Source: Geobacter argillaceus | Lineage (GTDB): Bacteria; Desulfobacterota; Desulfuromonadia; Geobacterales; DSM-12255 | Length of the DNA: 64,000 bases | Assembly (NCBI RefSeq): GCF_007830735.1 | Contig: NZ_VLLN01000001.1 | Span: forward strand, 248,001 to 312,000 | Direction of reading: 5' to 3' | Part shown: one piece after another, positions 1 through 9,276 of the stretch | Numbering within the stretch: position 1 is the stretch's first letter | Layout: the number at the start of each line of letters is the position of its first letter | The notes under the pieces: generated by a model | The model's database searches: none | What the model saw: only the letters and a program-made list of their open reading frames with translations | What the model was told of the DNA's origin: nothing | Made by a program: the position numbers and the translations under genes

Positions 1-1242
1 CCCCCTCTTGTCGGAAAGGATGCGCAGATCAACGTCCTTGCGCTTGACCCCCAGGTTGATCTCGAAACCGATGACCGGATGGGTTTCGTAGGCATCGGTC
101 TTGATCACCAAGAGCAGGTTGGTCTTCTGGATGTCGGTTATAACTGACGGTGACGCAGTCTGGCCCAGGCTCTGCTTAAGCCCTTCAGTAAGGGCGGCAT
201 GGGCATACCCGGCGGAGTGATCTACCGCCTCGATCCCCAGAGCGCCGCCAAAGAACTTCTTGGCGAGGAACAGTTCCTCGTTTGTCAGACGCGGCGAAAC
301 CAGTGCCGCTGCCGAGGCGGGATTCTGACGTGCCGCCTGCAGACGCTCGGCAATGACGCCCAGAGCCTCTTCCCAGCTGGCTGCCACCAGAGAATTCCCC
401 TTGCGGATGAGCGGGGTCTTGAGCCGCTGGTCACTGTTGACGAACTGGTACGCAAACCGGCCGCGGGTACAGAGCTGACCGTTGTGGAACCCCTGGTCTT
501 CATCATAAATGGTGGTCATGACTTGATTGTCCTTGACCCCCAGGGTGAGCTGACAGCCGGTGCCGCAGTAGGAGCAGACGCTCTTGACCTTGTTCAGTGC
601 CCACCAGCGGGCCTTGAACTTGAACGGACGGGCGATGAGAGCGCCCACCGGACAGACCGATACGCAGGAGCCGCAGTACTCGCAATCCAGCTTGCCGTCG
701 TACGGCGTGCCGATCTTTGCCTCGATGCCACGGTTGATGAAGGAATATGCACCAAAGGAGACGATCTCGTCGCAGATCCGCGAACACTTGCCGCAGTGGA
801 TGCAGCGGTTCTGATCGCGCTCCAGTAGCGGGTTCTCGTAGTCGATCGGCCAGGCAAACTTCTCGTCGACAAAGTGGTTGCTGTTGACCTTGTACTCGTA
901 GGTCAGGTTCTGCAGGTCGCAGTCACCGGCGGCGTCGCAAACCGGACAATCGATCGGGTGCTTGAGGAGCAGGAGCTCCAGCACCAGCTTGCGTGCCTTG
1001 ACGATCTCGTCCGTGGTGGTGCGGACGATCATCCCTTCGCTGACCGGCGTGGTGCAGGCCGGGATCAGACGCCCCTTCATCTGCTCCACTTCCACCAGAC
1101 ACATCCGGCAGCCGCCGAACGGATGCAACTTCTTGTCGTGGCAGAGGATCGGAATCCTGATGCCCACCGATTTTGCGGCGTCAAAGATGGTGAAGTCCCT
1201 CGGGACCGTTACCTGCTTATCGTCTACTGTCAGATTTACCAT
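1..1242 (-). CDS. nuoG: NADH-quinone oxidoreductase subunit G (NuoG), 3' part cut by window edge
   Basis: This is the iron-sulfur/molybdopterin-fold subunit of the peripheral arm of complex I, passing electrons from NuoF towards quinone. The frame is open from the ATG at 1242 to the window edge, so 414 codons are visible and the C-terminus lies outside. In order there is a 2Fe-2S plant-ferredoxin-type domain (CRMCLVEVE), a His-ligated cluster region (HPIDCPVC, then GDCDLQ), two ferredoxin-type [4Fe-4S] sites (CIHCGKCSRIC and CEYCGSCVSVCP) and the start of the molybdopterin-oxidoreductase fold with its own CSYCGTGC site. An AGAGG ribosome site precedes the ATG. It is the last visible gene of the minus-strand nuoA-B-C-D-E-F-G series. 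The family assignment is very safe. Confidence 0.95.
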   Translation of the reverse strand, partial: MVNLTVDDKQVTVPRDFTIFDAAKSVGIRIPILCHDKKLHPFGGCRMCLVEVEQMKGRLIPACTTPVSEGMIVRTTTDEIVKARKLVLELLLLKHPIDCPVCDAAGDCDLQNLTYEYKVNSNHFVDEKFAWPIDYENPLLERDQNRCIHCGKCSRICDEIVSFGAYSFINRGIEAKIGTPYDGKLDCEYCGSCVSVCPVGALIARPFKFKARWWALNKVKSVCSYCGTGCQLTLGVKDNQVMTTIYDEDQGFHNGQLCTRGRFAYQFVNSDQRLKTPLIRKGNSLVAASWEEALGVIAERLQAARQNPASAAALVSPRLTNEELFLAKKFFGGALGIEAVDHSAGYAHAALTEGLKQSLGQTASPSVITDIQKTNLLLVIKTDAYETHPVIGFEINLGVKRKDVDLRILSDKRG

Positions 1243-1272
1243 CGCGACCTCTGTTCCCTCGGATCTTGAATG

Positions 1273-3048
1273 CTACTCAATGGCCATGAAACGACAGGCA
1301 TCGTAGCAGGATTTGCACTTTGTGCACTTCTCCTTGTCAAGGAAGGCGATCTGCCCCTTTTCCCAGACAATGGCATCTACCGGACAGGCCTTGAAGCAGG
1401 CGCCGCACTTGACGCACTTATCCTCCACCACCTGCCACAGGAGCAGCTCCTTGCAGCAGTTGGACGGACAGCGCTTGTCGTTGATGTGGGCCTCGTACTC
1501 GTGGCGGAAATACTTAATGGTGGAGAGGATCGGGTTCGGCGCCGTCTGACCGAGACCGCAGAGGGAGGCCTTCTTGATCGTCATCCCCATCTCCTGCAGG
1601 GTTTCGATGTCGGCCATCTCGCCACGACCTTCGGTGATCCGCTCCAGGATATCCAGCATCGCCTTCAGACCGATCCGGCACGGTACGCACTTGCCGCACG
1701 ACTCCATCCTGGTGAAGCTGAGGAAGAAGCGGGCCACGTCCACCATGCAGGTGGTTTCGTCCATGACGACCAGCCCCCCGGAGCCCATCATGGCGCCGGC
1801 CTTGATCAGCGAATCGTAGTCAACCGGGGTATCGAGGATCTCGCCGGGGATACAGCCGCCCGACGGCCCGCCGGCCTGAACGGCCTTGAACTTCCGGTTG
1901 TTGAGGATACCGCCGCAGACATCATAAATGACCTGACGGACCGACATCCCGGCCGGGACTTCGACAAGGCCGGTATGCTTCACCTTGCCGGTAACGGCGA
2001 AAATCTTCGTTCCCTTGGTGGTCTCGGTGCCGAGGGATGCATACCAGGCGGAACCGCGAAGAATGATATGACGGACGTTGGCAAACGTCTCCACGTTGTT
2101 GATGTTGGTCGGCTTGGCCCAGAGGCCCTTGACCGCCGGGAACGGCGGACGGGGACGGGGCATGCCCCGCTCGCCCTCGATGGAGGCCATGAGGGCGGTT
2201 TCCTCGCCGCAGACGAAAGCACCGGCACCCTTCTTGATCCTGAGGTCGAAATCCATCCCCCATCCCTGGATGTTCTTGCCGAGCCACCCCTTTTCATAGC
2301 AGGTGTCCAAGGCCTTCTGGAGACGCTCGATGGCCAGCGGATACTCGGCACGGACATAGACGTACCCTGCATAGCAGCCGATGGCATAGGCAGCGATCAT
2401 CATCCCCTCGATGACGCAGTAGGGGTCGCCTTCCAGGATCGAACGGTCCATGAAGGCACCCGGGTCGCCTTCGTCGGCGTTGCAGATCAGGTATTTCTTG
2501 TCGCCGGGAGAGGCGGCACAGAAGGACCACTTCATCCCGGTGGGGAACCCCCCGCCCCCACGGCCACGGAGTCCGGACTTCTTGACCTCCTCGGTCACCT
2601 CGGCCGGTTTCATCTCCTTGACGCACTTCTCGATGGCCTTGAACCCATCCACGGCCAGATAGGCGTCCAGGCTCTCGGGGTCGATCTCGCCGCAGCCGGA
2701 CATGACAATCCGCATCTGCTGATCGACGAAGGTGTTGTAGTAGGGCTTGGCCTTGCGTTTCTCCAGGACCGTTTTGTTGACAATATGCTCGTCAACGATC
2801 TGCTCGACCTCTTCGGGAAGGACAAAGTCGTAGGTCACCCGCCCCTGCTCGGGAGTGATGATGTCCACGAGCACATCGTTGGCACAGAGTCCACGGCAGC
2901 CGGTCTTGACGATATCGCAGCGCTTGCCGACAACGGCGTCGACCCCTTTTTCCCTGATGACCCTCAGGAACTCGGCCTCGACCTTTTTCGCGCCTGCGGA
3001 TACCCCACCGGTACCCTGACAGATAAGTATCTTTACTGCTTCACCCAT
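1273..3048 (-). CDS. nuoF: NADH-quinone oxidoreductase subunit F (NuoF) with C-terminal 2x[4Fe-4S] ferredoxin
   Basis: This is the NADH-oxidising FMN subunit of complex I. At 591 residues it is well over 100 residues longer than the classical E. coli-type protein. Domain order: N-terminal thioredoxin-like 2Fe-2S module (about 1-110), the 51-kDa FMN/NADH-binding domain with the glycine-rich RGRGGGGFPTG stretch (about 200), SLBB domain, the N3 cluster motif ESCGKCVPCR, and a C-terminal double ferredoxin (CVKCGACFKACP and CTKCKSCYDAC). The extra N- and C-terminal modules resemble HydB/HndC/HoxF-type diaphorase subunits and are known in Geobacter NuoF. The extra clusters might allow ferredoxin contact, but that is inference. 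It lies 30 bp upstream of nuoG and 36 bp downstream of nuoE. Confidence 0.95.
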   Translation of the reverse strand: MGEAVKILICQGTGGVSAGAKKVEAEFLRVIREKGVDAVVGKRCDIVKTGCRGLCANDVLVDIITPEQGRVTYDFVLPEEVEQIVDEHIVNKTVLEKRKAKPYYNTFVDQQMRIVMSGCGEIDPESLDAYLAVDGFKAIEKCVKEMKPAEVTEEVKKSGLRGRGGGGFPTGMKWSFCAASPGDKKYLICNADEGDPGAFMDRSILEGDPYCVIEGMMIAAYAIGCYAGYVYVRAEYPLAIERLQKALDTCYEKGWLGKNIQGWGMDFDLRIKKGAGAFVCGEETALMASIEGERGMPRPRPPFPAVKGLWAKPTNINNVETFANVRHIILRGSAWYASLGTETTKGTKIFAVTGKVKHTGLVEVPAGMSVRQVIYDVCGGILNNRKFKAVQAGGPSGGCIPGEILDTPVDYDSLIKAGAMMGSGGLVVMDETTCMVDVARFFLSFTRMESCGKCVPCRIGLKAMLDILERITEGRGEMADIETLQEMGMTIKKASLCGLGQTAPNPILSTIKYFRHEYEAHINDKRCPSNCCKELLLWQVVEDKCVKCGACFKACPVDAIVWEKGQIAFLDKEKCTKCKSCYDACRFMAIE

Positions 3049-3084
3049 AGCGATTCGCCCTCTGGTGTTTTGTTGAACTCTTGC

Positions 3085-3594
3085 TTACTTCATTGGCCGC
3101 TGGCTGTAGTCGGCAACGATCTCGTCAACCTTCTGGACGGTCATCTTGCCGAAGGTGTCGTCGTTCACCATGGCCAACGGTGCCATCCCACAGGCCCCTA
3201 GACAGGCAACCTTCTCGAAGGTGAAGCGCAGGTCTTCGGTGGTTTCGGCATGGCCAATATGCAACTTGTCGAAGAAGGTCTCGACGATACGCGGAGCACC
3301 CTGGACGTGACAGGCGGTGCCGACGCAGACCCGGATAATGAACCTGCCCCGTGGCTTCAGGTGGAACTGGGCGTAAAAGGTGAGCACCCCGAATATCTGG
3401 CTCGGATATACGTTTAGTCGCTCGGCCACCAGGTCGATGGTCGGTTTCGGCACATATCCGTACTCGTCCTGAATCCCCTGGAGAACCGGCATAAGGTTCC
3501 CGGGCAGGTGAAAGTACTTGTCGATCACCGCATTGGCGGGTCCAAGATCGATATCTTTATCTTCTGGCAACTCTTCGGCCTGAGCGTGGCTCAT
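3085..3594 (-). CDS. nuoE: NADH-quinone oxidoreductase subunit E (NuoE)
   Basis: This is the 24-kDa thioredoxin-fold subunit carrying the N1a 2Fe-2S cluster next to NuoF. At 169 residues it has normal family length. The four cysteine ligands are in CVGTACHVQGA and CLGACGMAPLAMVND. The N-terminal helical region (IDKYFHLPGNLMPVLQ) is the usual NuoE helical bundle. An AGGAG ribosome site sits just ahead of the ATG. It lies between nuoD (23 bp upstream) and nuoF, and is expected to be cotranscribed with both. Confidence 0.95.
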   Translation of the reverse strand: MSHAQAEELPEDKDIDLGPANAVIDKYFHLPGNLMPVLQGIQDEYGYVPKPTIDLVAERLNVYPSQIFGVLTFYAQFHLKPRGRFIIRVCVGTACHVQGAPRIVETFFDKLHIGHAETTEDLRFTFEKVACLGACGMAPLAMVNDDTFGKMTVQKVDEIVADYSQRPMK

Positions 3595-3617
3595 GGGCGC
3601 TCTCTCCTCTGCAGGGT

Positions 3618-4787
3618 TTAGCGGTCGATTTCACCGAGCACGATGTCAAGGGTTCCGATCACGGCAACGAGGTCGGCGATCATCGCCCCCTTGGCCATCT
3701 TCTCGATGGCTCCCAGGTTGACGAATGATGGCGGCCTGATCCTCATCCGGTACGGCTTGTTGCCGCCGTCGCTGACGATGTAGTAGCCGAGCTCCCCTTT
3801 CGGGGCTTCGACCGACTGGTACACTTCCCCTTCCGGAACAGAGAACCCTTCGCTGGCGATCTTGAAGTGGTGGATCAGCCCCTCGATGGAGTTGTAGACG
3901 TTTTCCTTCGGCGGATAGCAGACCTGAGGCGCATCGGCCAGCACCGGACCCGGCTTCAGGTCGTTGAGCGCCTGCTGAACGATTTTCACCGCTTCGCGCA
4001 TCTCCACGAGCCGCACCTTGTAACGGTCATAGGTGTCGCACTTCTCGCCGACCGGCACGGTGAACTTGTATTTCTCATAACCGCTGTACGGATTATCACG
4101 ACGAAGGTCCCAGTCAACGCCCGAGCCGCGCAGCGCCGGACCGGTAATGCCGAAGTCTATGGCGTCCTCGGCGGAGATCACACCGTTGCCGATGGTCCGC
4201 TGGAGCCAGATGGTGTTCTTGGTCAGAAGCCCCTCGTAGGTATCGAAGTGACCGGGGAAGGTATCCACGATCTCCTGCACGTCCTTCTCGAAGCCGTCAT
4301 AAACGTCCGCGGAAAGGCCGCCGACGCGGAAGTAGTTGCTGGTCATACGGGCGCCGGAGATCTTTTCGTACAACTGCATGACCTTTTCCCGCTCGCGGAA
4401 GGCGTAGATGAAGACCGTCATGGCGCCGATATCGAGCGCGTGACAGGCGATCCAGACCAGGTGCGACTTGAGACGGGTCAACTCAGCCATGATCACCCGC
4501 ACCGTCTGTGCCCGCTCCGGCACCTCAATGCCGAGCAGCTTCTCTACCGCCAGCACATAGCCCAGGTTGTTGCTCATGGGTGCCAGGTAGTCGAGACGGT
4601 CGGTGAGCGGAAGGGTCTGGTGATAGGTCCGATGCTCCGAGAGCTTTTCCACGCCACGATGCAGGTAGCCAATGTGGGGGGTGATCTTCTCGATGATCTC
4701 GCCGTCCAGTTCGACAACCAGCCTGAGCACGCCGTGGGTACTGGGGTGCTGGGGCCCCATGTTTACTGTCATGATCTCTTTTGCCAT
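3618..4787 (-). CDS. nuoD: NADH-quinone oxidoreductase subunit D (NuoD)
   Basis: This is the 49-kDa subunit that forms the quinone-binding cavity together with NuoB. At 389 residues it has standard length. The diagnostic N-terminus MGPQHPSTHGVLRL and the motif HRGVEKL, which comes from the hydrogenase-like large-subunit ancestry, are present. The C-terminus ends with the conserved VLGEIDR. nuoC and nuoD are separate genes here, not the nuoCD fusion of enterobacteria. It is 46 bp downstream of nuoC in the same direction. Confidence 0.96.
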   Translation of the reverse strand: MAKEIMTVNMGPQHPSTHGVLRLVVELDGEIIEKITPHIGYLHRGVEKLSEHRTYHQTLPLTDRLDYLAPMSNNLGYVLAVEKLLGIEVPERAQTVRVIMAELTRLKSHLVWIACHALDIGAMTVFIYAFREREKVMQLYEKISGARMTSNYFRVGGLSADVYDGFEKDVQEIVDTFPGHFDTYEGLLTKNTIWLQRTIGNGVISAEDAIDFGITGPALRGSGVDWDLRRDNPYSGYEKYKFTVPVGEKCDTYDRYKVRLVEMREAVKIVQQALNDLKPGPVLADAPQVCYPPKENVYNSIEGLIHHFKIASEGFSVPEGEVYQSVEAPKGELGYYIVSDGGNKPYRMRIRPPSFVNLGAIEKMAKGAMIADLVAVIGTLDIVLGEIDR

Positions 4788-4833
4788 TGATCGCCTCTAC
4801 GTTAGACGTTAAGTAATGCCCTGTTGGTTCTGG

Positions 4834-5331
4834 TTACGACAGCCGGCCCTTGTATGGCTCGCGGTCAGGTCCCTGGAGCGGGTAGTCCTTGCGCAGTGGA
4901 TGTCCTACCCAATCGTCGGTCATCAGTATCCGTCGCAGGTCTGGATGATGGTTAAACTTGATCCCCATCAGGTCGTAGACTTCGCGCTCAAGGAAGAGGG
5001 CAGAGCTCCAGAGGCCGGTTACCGAATCGATGGTACAGTCAGCCTCGGAGACCGGCGCCTTGATGAGTATCCGGTCCTTGTTGGGGATCGAGTAGAGGTT
5101 GTACACCGCTACAAACCGGGGGTCCTGCTTCCCCAGGTAGTCCACCGCGGTGACGTCCGTAAGCAGATTGAAGGCCAGACCGGTCTTCAGGTACTGGCAT
5201 ATCTCGACGATCGCCTCTTTCTTGACCGTTACGGTCACCGTACCGCGAAACTCCTTCACATCCAGGATGGACGACGCGAACCGCTCTTTGAGTTTCACAA
5301 CTGCACGATTATTTTCTGCCATCTCTGACAT
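4834..5331 (-). CDS. nuoC: NADH-quinone oxidoreductase subunit C (NuoC)
   Basis: This is the 30-kDa peripheral-arm subunit of complex I. At 165 residues it is typical of the unfused form. The family signature EREVYDLMGIKFNHHPDLRR is clear near residues 114-133, followed by the conserved LMTDDWVGHPLRKDYPL. Two in-frame ATGs (5331 and 5322) are possible starts; the first has a GGGG-type site about 7 nt away, so it is used here with modest certainty. It is in operon with nuoB upstream (30 bp) and nuoD downstream. Confidence 0.94.
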   Translation of the reverse strand: MSEMAENNRAVVKLKERFASSILDVKEFRGTVTVTVKKEAIVEICQYLKTGLAFNLLTDVTAVDYLGKQDPRFVAVYNLYSIPNKDRILIKAPVSEADCTIDSVTGLWSSALFLEREVYDLMGIKFNHHPDLRRILMTDDWVGHPLRKDYPLQGPDREPYKGRLS

Positions 5332-5361
5332 TCCTTTTCCCCTGGTCGTTCTGAATGCAGT

Positions 5362-5874
5362 CTATGCTGCCGGCTCAAGGCGCTCGCCAAAGCCGAGGGT
5401 GGCACCGAAGGAGTTCTTTTCCTTCATGATCTTGTCCTGAAGCTTCATGAGTCCGTAAAGCAGCGCCTCGGGCCGTGGCGGACAGCCGGGAATGTACACG
5501 TCGACCGGCAGCGCCTCGTCTATTCCCTGCACAACGCTATAGGTATCGAAAATACCGCCGGAGCAGGCGCAGGCGCCCATGGCGACAACCCATTTCGGCT
5601 CGGGCATCTGCTCGTACACGGTCTTGATGACCGGCAGCATCTTCTTGGTCACGGTACCGGCAATGATGATGCAGTCCGACTGCCGCGGCGACGCACGGAA
5701 GATGATGCCGAAACGGTCGAGGTCGTTGTGCGATGCCCCGGTTGCCATCATCTCGATGGCGCAGCAGGCAAGACCAAAGGTCATCGGCCAGATGGAGGAC
5801 TTCCTCGCCCAGTTAACGAGGCCATCCAGCGACGTGGTGATAATGTTATCGCCCAGCGGCTGTCCTACTCCCAT
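5362..5874 (-). CDS. nuoB: NADH-quinone oxidoreductase subunit B (NuoB)
   Basis: This is the PSST subunit carrying terminal cluster N2, which hands electrons to quinone. The frame is open far upstream, but the start at 5874 is preferred because AAGGAG lies 7 nt before it and it gives the normal 170-residue length. Candidate cluster ligands are the adjacent Cys37-Cys38 (GLACCAIEM), a cysteine in GACACSGG (about 102-104) and Cys131 (PGCPPRPEA). The start overlaps the end of nuoA by 10 bp, indicating translational coupling. Confidence 0.95.
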   Translation of the reverse strand: MGVGQPLGDNIITTSLDGLVNWARKSSIWPMTFGLACCAIEMMATGASHNDLDRFGIIFRASPRQSDCIIIAGTVTKKMLPVIKTVYEQMPEPKWVVAMGACACSGGIFDTYSVVQGIDEALPVDVYIPGCPPRPEALLYGLMKLQDKIMKEKNSFGATLGFGERLEPAA

Positions 5875-6221
5875 TCCAAGGCTCCTTTTTTCCATACATA
5901 GATATAACCCACAAAGAGGATGACGATGAAAACCCCCATCTCGACAAGGCCGAACACACCGAGACGCTTGAAGAGTATGGCCCAGGGATAGAGAAACACG
6001 GCTTCGATATCGAACAGGATGAAGAGCATGGCGATCAGGTAGAACTTGATCGAGAACCGCTCCCGCGCACTCCCCACAGGCTCGATCCCGCACTCATACG
6101 GCTGCATCTTCACAACCGACGGCTTCTTCTGGCCGATGATCGTCGACAGGATGATTGATCCGAGCCCGAAGAGCACGGCAATGGCAACCAGGACGACTAT
6201 CGGCAGATACGCTCCAAGCAT
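5865..6221 (-). CDS. nuoA: NADH-quinone oxidoreductase subunit A (NuoA)
   Basis: This is a three-helix membrane subunit at the junction of the membrane and peripheral arms. The start at 6221 is chosen because GGAGG lies 8 nt upstream and yields the usual 118-residue protein; an in-frame ATG at 6236 has no such site. Residues 7-29, about 60-80 and about 85-108 are hydrophobic helices. The conserved [23 protein letters not shown] region, with the family's loop cysteine, is intact (residues about 40-62). It is the first gene of the nuo operon. Confidence 0.94.
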   Translation of the reverse strand: MLGAYLPIVVLVAIAVLFGLGSIILSTIIGQKKPSVVKMQPYECGIEPVGSARERFSIKFYLIAMLFILFDIEAVFLYPWAILFKRLGVFGLVEMGVFIVILFVGYIYVWKKGALEWE

Positions 6222-6286
6222 AGTGTTTTCCTCCATTTCAGACGCCCACCCCTGCCTTCGCCCGTCAATTGGCGTTGCATGGGCAC

Positions 6287-6299
6287 GTATACTGTATAC
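6287..6299. promoter_or_regulatory. Doubled GTATAC motif in the nuoA/hemL divergent region
   Basis: Two copies of the self-complementary hexamer GTATAC are separated by one T, about 65 bp upstream of nuoA. The arrangement could be a regulator operator or part of the nuo promoter. Read on the minus strand it contains TATAC- and TACAGT-like -10 candidates. No binding protein can be named from sequence alone. Confidence 0.35.
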
Positions 6300-6406
6300 A
6301 ATCGAGCGAACAATATGCCATTTACCCAATGAAGTCAAGCAGAAAAATTTTTTCTCATCTTCACCATTTATCCCCACACTCCTTTATATTCAAGCCCCTT
6401 ACACGC

Positions 6407-6435
6407 TTGAAACTGCCACATCACTATGCTACCAT
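6407..6435 (+). promoter_or_regulatory. Probable sigma-70 promoter of hemL
   Basis: TTGAAA and TACCAT are separated by exactly 17 bp, and the -10 is preceded by TATGC, giving an extended -10 character. The predicted start of transcription is about 45 nt upstream of the hemL ATG. Confidence 0.5.
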
Positions 6436-6485
6436 CCGAACAGTTTTTACAAAACGCTAATAAAACACTGTTCCCGGAGGCAGCC

Positions 6486-7769
6486 ATGTCAACCACCCGT
6501 TCCGCCACCCTGTTCGCCGAAGCAAAGAACATAATTCCCGGCGGCGTCAACTCGCCCGTCCGTGCCTTCAAGTCGGTCGGCGCCGACCCGCTGTTCATCG
6601 ATCATGCAGCCGGCTCCAGGATCTTCGATGCCGACAACAACGCCTATATAGATTATGTCGGATCATGGGGCCCCATGATCGTCGGACACTGCCACCCGGA
6701 CGTGGTTGCCGCCGTCAAGGCTGCCGCAGACAAGGGGAGCAGCTTCGGCGCACCCACGGAGATGGAGATCACCCTGGCCAAAATGGTCATCGATGCGGTC
6801 CCGTCCATCGAGATGGTCCGGATGGTGAGCTCCGGCACCGAAGCAACCATGAGCGCCATCCGCCTGGCCCGCGGCTATACCGGCCGGGACAAGATCATGA
6901 AATTCTCCGGCTGCTACCATGGCCATTCCGACTCCCTGCTGGTCAAGGCGGGGTCGGGTGCCGCCACTTTCGGGGTTCCCGACTCCCCGGGCGTCCCCCA
7001 GGACTTCGCCAGACTGACCCTGACCGCCACGTTCAACGACCTGGAGTCGGTGAAGGCCCTGGTGAACGACAACAAGGGGGAGATTGCCTGCATAATCGTC
7101 GAACCGATCGCCGGCAACATGGGGACCGTCCCTCCCCGGCCCGGTTTTCTCGAAGGACTCCGGCAGATCTGCAGTGACGAAGGAATTATCCTGATCTTTG
7201 ACGAGGTCATGTGCGGCTTCCGCGTTGCCTACGGTGGCGCCCAGGAGCTGTACGGCGTCACTCCCGACATGACCACCCTGGGCAAGATCATCGGCGGCGG
7301 CCTGCCGGTCGGTGCCTTTGGCGGCAAGAAAGAGATCATGTCCCTCCTCTCCCCCTCCGGCGGCGTCTATCAGGCCGGCACCCTTTCCGGCAACCCGCTG
7401 GCCATGGCCGCAGGGATCGCCATGCTCAAACTATTGCAGCGTCCCGGCTTCTACAAGGAGTTGGAAGACAAGAGCGCCTACGTGGCCGACGGCATTGCCA
7501 AAGCGGCAAAGGACGCCGGCTTTCCGATCTACTCCACCCGCGTCGGCAGCATGTTCTGTGCCTTCTTCACCAAGGGGGAGGTGCATGACTGGAACAGCGC
7601 GGCCACCAGCGACACCGCTGCCTTCGCCAAATACTTCCGCCTGATGCTGGCCGAGGGGATCAACCTCGCCCCGTCCCAATTCGAGACCGCCTTCGTTTCC
7701 AACGCCCACACGCAGTCCGACCTTGACCAGACCATCGCTGCGGCAGCCAAGAGCTTCAAATCCCTGTAG
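6486..7769 (+). CDS. hemL: Glutamate-1-semialdehyde 2,1-aminomutase
   Basis: A cytoplasmic PLP enzyme that converts glutamate-1-semialdehyde to 5-aminolevulinate in the C5 haem pathway. This supply is in heavy demand in cytochrome-rich bacteria. The start at 6486 is set by CCGGAGG 6 nt upstream; an upstream in-frame ATG at 6426 lies inside the promoter region. The 427-residue length matches the family. The N-terminus [14 protein letters not shown], the [11 protein letters not shown] motif and the PLP lysine in [17 protein letters not shown] (about residue 266) are intact. It is divergent from nuoA and about 100 bp ahead of the atp genes, which have their own promoter. Confidence 0.97.
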   Translation: MSTTRSATLFAEAKNIIPGGVNSPVRAFKSVGADPLFIDHAAGSRIFDADNNAYIDYVGSWGPMIVGHCHPDVVAAVKAAADKGSSFGAPTEMEITLAKMVIDAVPSIEMVRMVSSGTEATMSAIRLARGYTGRDKIMKFSGCYHGHSDSLLVKAGSGAATFGVPDSPGVPQDFARLTLTATFNDLESVKALVNDNKGEIACIIVEPIAGNMGTVPPRPGFLEGLRQICSDEGIILIFDEVMCGFRVAYGGAQELYGVTPDMTTLGKIIGGGLPVGAFGGKKEIMSLLSPSGGVYQAGTLSGNPLAMAAGIAMLKLLQRPGFYKELEDKSAYVADGIAKAAKDAGFPIYSTRVGSMFCAFFTKGEVHDWNSAATSDTAAFAKYFRLMLAEGINLAPSQFETAFVSNAHTQSDLDQTIAAAAKSFKSL

Positions 7770-7787
7770 GAAACAAGCTGTTTTCGG

Positions 7788-7816
7788 TTGACAGTCAATA
7801 ACAGCTATGCTATCTA
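7788..7816 (+). promoter_or_regulatory. Strong sigma-70-like promoter of the atpZ-I-B-E genes
   Basis: TTGACA and TATCTA are separated by exactly 17 bp, about 55 bp upstream of the first ATP synthase-related gene and 18 bp after the hemL stop. This separates the atp unit from hemL. Confidence 0.6.
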
Positions 7817-7870
7817 GCGTGAGTTTTCGTGCGGCCCCTGACCGGGGCCGCTAGAAAGCGATCTGTAAGA

Positions 7871-8110
7871 ATGGATGAAGACAAGAAAAACCTGCTGGGC
7901 ACGCTGGGGATGGTCTCCAGCATGGGGATCTCGGTGGCGGTGGCCATCGCCATCGGCGTCATCGTCGGCCTCCAGTTGGACAAGTGGTTCGGCACCAAAC
8001 CCTGGTTCTTCTTTATCTTCCTCTTTTTCGGCATAGCTGCCGGCTTCCGCAACATTTACATCATTGCCGGCAGGGAGATCAAGAAGAGCGACCGTGACCG
8101 GGATAAGTGA
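7871..8110 (+). CDS. atpZ: AtpZ/AtpI-family ATP synthase accessory membrane protein
   Basis: A small two-helix membrane protein of the AtpZ/AtpI family, encoded in front of F0 genes and linked to c-ring assembly or Mg2+/Ca2+ transport in other bacteria. It has 79 residues from the ATG at 7871. Upstream codons in the same frame lie in the leader and lack a ribosome site. Helices run at about 15-38 and 46-66, with the GLQLDKWFGTKPWFFF junction typical of the family. The tail is strongly charged (KKSDRDRDK). It overlaps the next gene by 17 bp. Confidence 0.8.
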   Translation: MDEDKKNLLGTLGMVSSMGISVAVAIAIGVIVGLQLDKWFGTKPWFFFIFLFFGIAAGFRNIYIIAGREIKKSDRDRDK

Positions 8111-8477
8111 CGAAAATCTGCTCGTCGTGCTGTTTCGAGGCGGGTGGGTCCTCCTGATTCTCCTGGTAACGGGCAGCCTGTTGTTTGCGGCACCCAAGTT
8201 TGCTGCCGGAGTTCTGGCAGGCGGGTTGCTCTCCCTGGCAAATTTTGCCTGGCTCAGAAACATACTGGCGCGTTCGCTGAATCTTGAGGCCCGCCAGGCA
8301 GCACGTTTTGCCCAAGTGCGCTACCTATTCAGGCTGACCCTGCTGGCAGGCGCCATCTACCTGCTTATCGTGCGGGTTGGCGTCGATATCTACGGCCTCC
8401 TGCTCGGCCTGTCGATCTTAGTCATAAATATCATGGCGGTCGCCATCTATCAGGTGACGAACCGTTCGGGAGGATAG
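8094..8477 (+). CDS. atpI: ATP synthase subunit I (AtpI-like), GTG start
   Basis: A four-helix integral membrane protein resembling ATP synthase protein I, placed directly between atpZ and atpB. The start is taken as the GTG at 8094, which overlaps the upstream gene and gives 127 residues. A farther TTG at 8064 is less likely. Hydrophobic segments lie near residues 12-30, 34-52, 75-95 and 98-118. The [20 protein letters not shown] loop lies between helices 2 and 3. The family is divergent in sequence, so the name rests partly on context. Confidence 0.7.
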   Translation: MTGISDENLLVVLFRGGWVLLILLVTGSLLFAAPKFAAGVLAGGLLSLANFAWLRNILARSLNLEARQAARFAQVRYLFRLTLLAGAIYLLIVRVGVDIYGLLLGLSILVINIMAVAIYQVTNRSGG

Positions 8478-8482
8478 AAAAG

Positions 8483-9172
8483 ATGGTCCATCCATTACTG
8501 TTCCTGAAGTTTTTCCGCACTCTCCTTGAGCCGCTGCACATTTCCGAGGCCGGGGCTGATGCAGTTGCCTACACCTGGCTGATCATGGCCCTGCTCTTGG
8601 TGGTTTCGATTCTTGCCACCAAAAGCCTGAAATCAGTCCCTTCCGGTCTGCAGAACTTTATGGAAGTGATCATTGGCGGGATCGAAAACATGATCAGCGA
8701 GACCATGGGCGAAAAGGGGCGTGGCTACTTCCCGCTCATCGCCACCCTGGCACTCTTTGTCCTGGTTTCCAACCTGATCGGACTGATCCCCGGCTTCTAT
8801 CCGCCGACCGCCAACCTGAACACCACCGCGGCCTGCGCCATCGTGGTCTTTCTCTCCACCCACGTGGTCGGGATCAAGGAGCACGGCATCCACTACTTCC
8901 ATCACTTCACCGGCCCCATCTGGTGGCTGGCGCCGTTGATGTTCTTCATCGAGATCATCGGGCATCTCTCCCGTCCGCTCTCGTTGTCGCTGCGGCTCTT
9001 CGGCAACATGAACGGCCACGAACTGGTCCTGATGATCTTCTTCGCCCTGGCACCGTTTCTGGTACCGCTCCCGATGATGCTGATGGGCGTTCTGGTCTCG
9101 TTCATCCAGGCCTTCGTGTTCATGCTGCTGGCTATGATCTACATCCAGGGCTCGCTGGAAGAAGCACACTAA
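8483..9172 (+). CDS. atpB: F0F1 ATP synthase subunit a
   Basis: The proton-channel stator subunit of F0. At 229 residues it is slightly short but complete. The essential arginine lies in the [18 protein letters not shown] motif (about residues 162-179). The C-terminal helix [20 protein letters not shown] is conserved. It starts 5 bp after atpI. The F1 genes (atpHAGDC) and atpF are not here, which is the split arrangement seen in Geobacter. Confidence 0.97.
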   Translation: MVHPLLFLKFFRTLLEPLHISEAGADAVAYTWLIMALLLVVSILATKSLKSVPSGLQNFMEVIIGGIENMISETMGEKGRGYFPLIATLALFVLVSNLIGLIPGFYPPTANLNTTAACAIVVFLSTHVVGIKEHGIHYFHHFTGPIWWLAPLMFFIEIIGHLSRPLSLSLRLFGNMNGHELVLMIFFALAPFLVPLPMMLMGVLVSFIQAFVFMLLAMIYIQGSLEEAH

Positions 9173-9177
9173 GATCC

Positions 9178-9205
9178 GTGACTGGTGACTGGTGACTGGT
9201 GACTG
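9178..9205 (+). repeat. Four perfect tandem copies of a 7-bp unit (GTGACTG) between atpB and atpE
   Basis: The heptamer GTGACTG is repeated four times head to tail immediately after the atpB stop codon. It is non-coding and lies about 70 bp before the atpE ATG. Such a microsatellite could change length by slippage and alter atpB-atpE spacing. Confidence 0.85.
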
Positions 9206-9276
9206 GAATAATCTAACAAAACCCTTTTCCTATACTGTTTAGGAAAATTATAAAAACTGCAGAAGGAGGAAGAAAC

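Noticed and set aside
1270-3201. A 643-codon open frame on the plus strand opposite nuoF
   Set aside because: It is antisense to a complete, motif-rich nuoF and arises from GC-rich third positions; no ribosome site and no recognisable domain.
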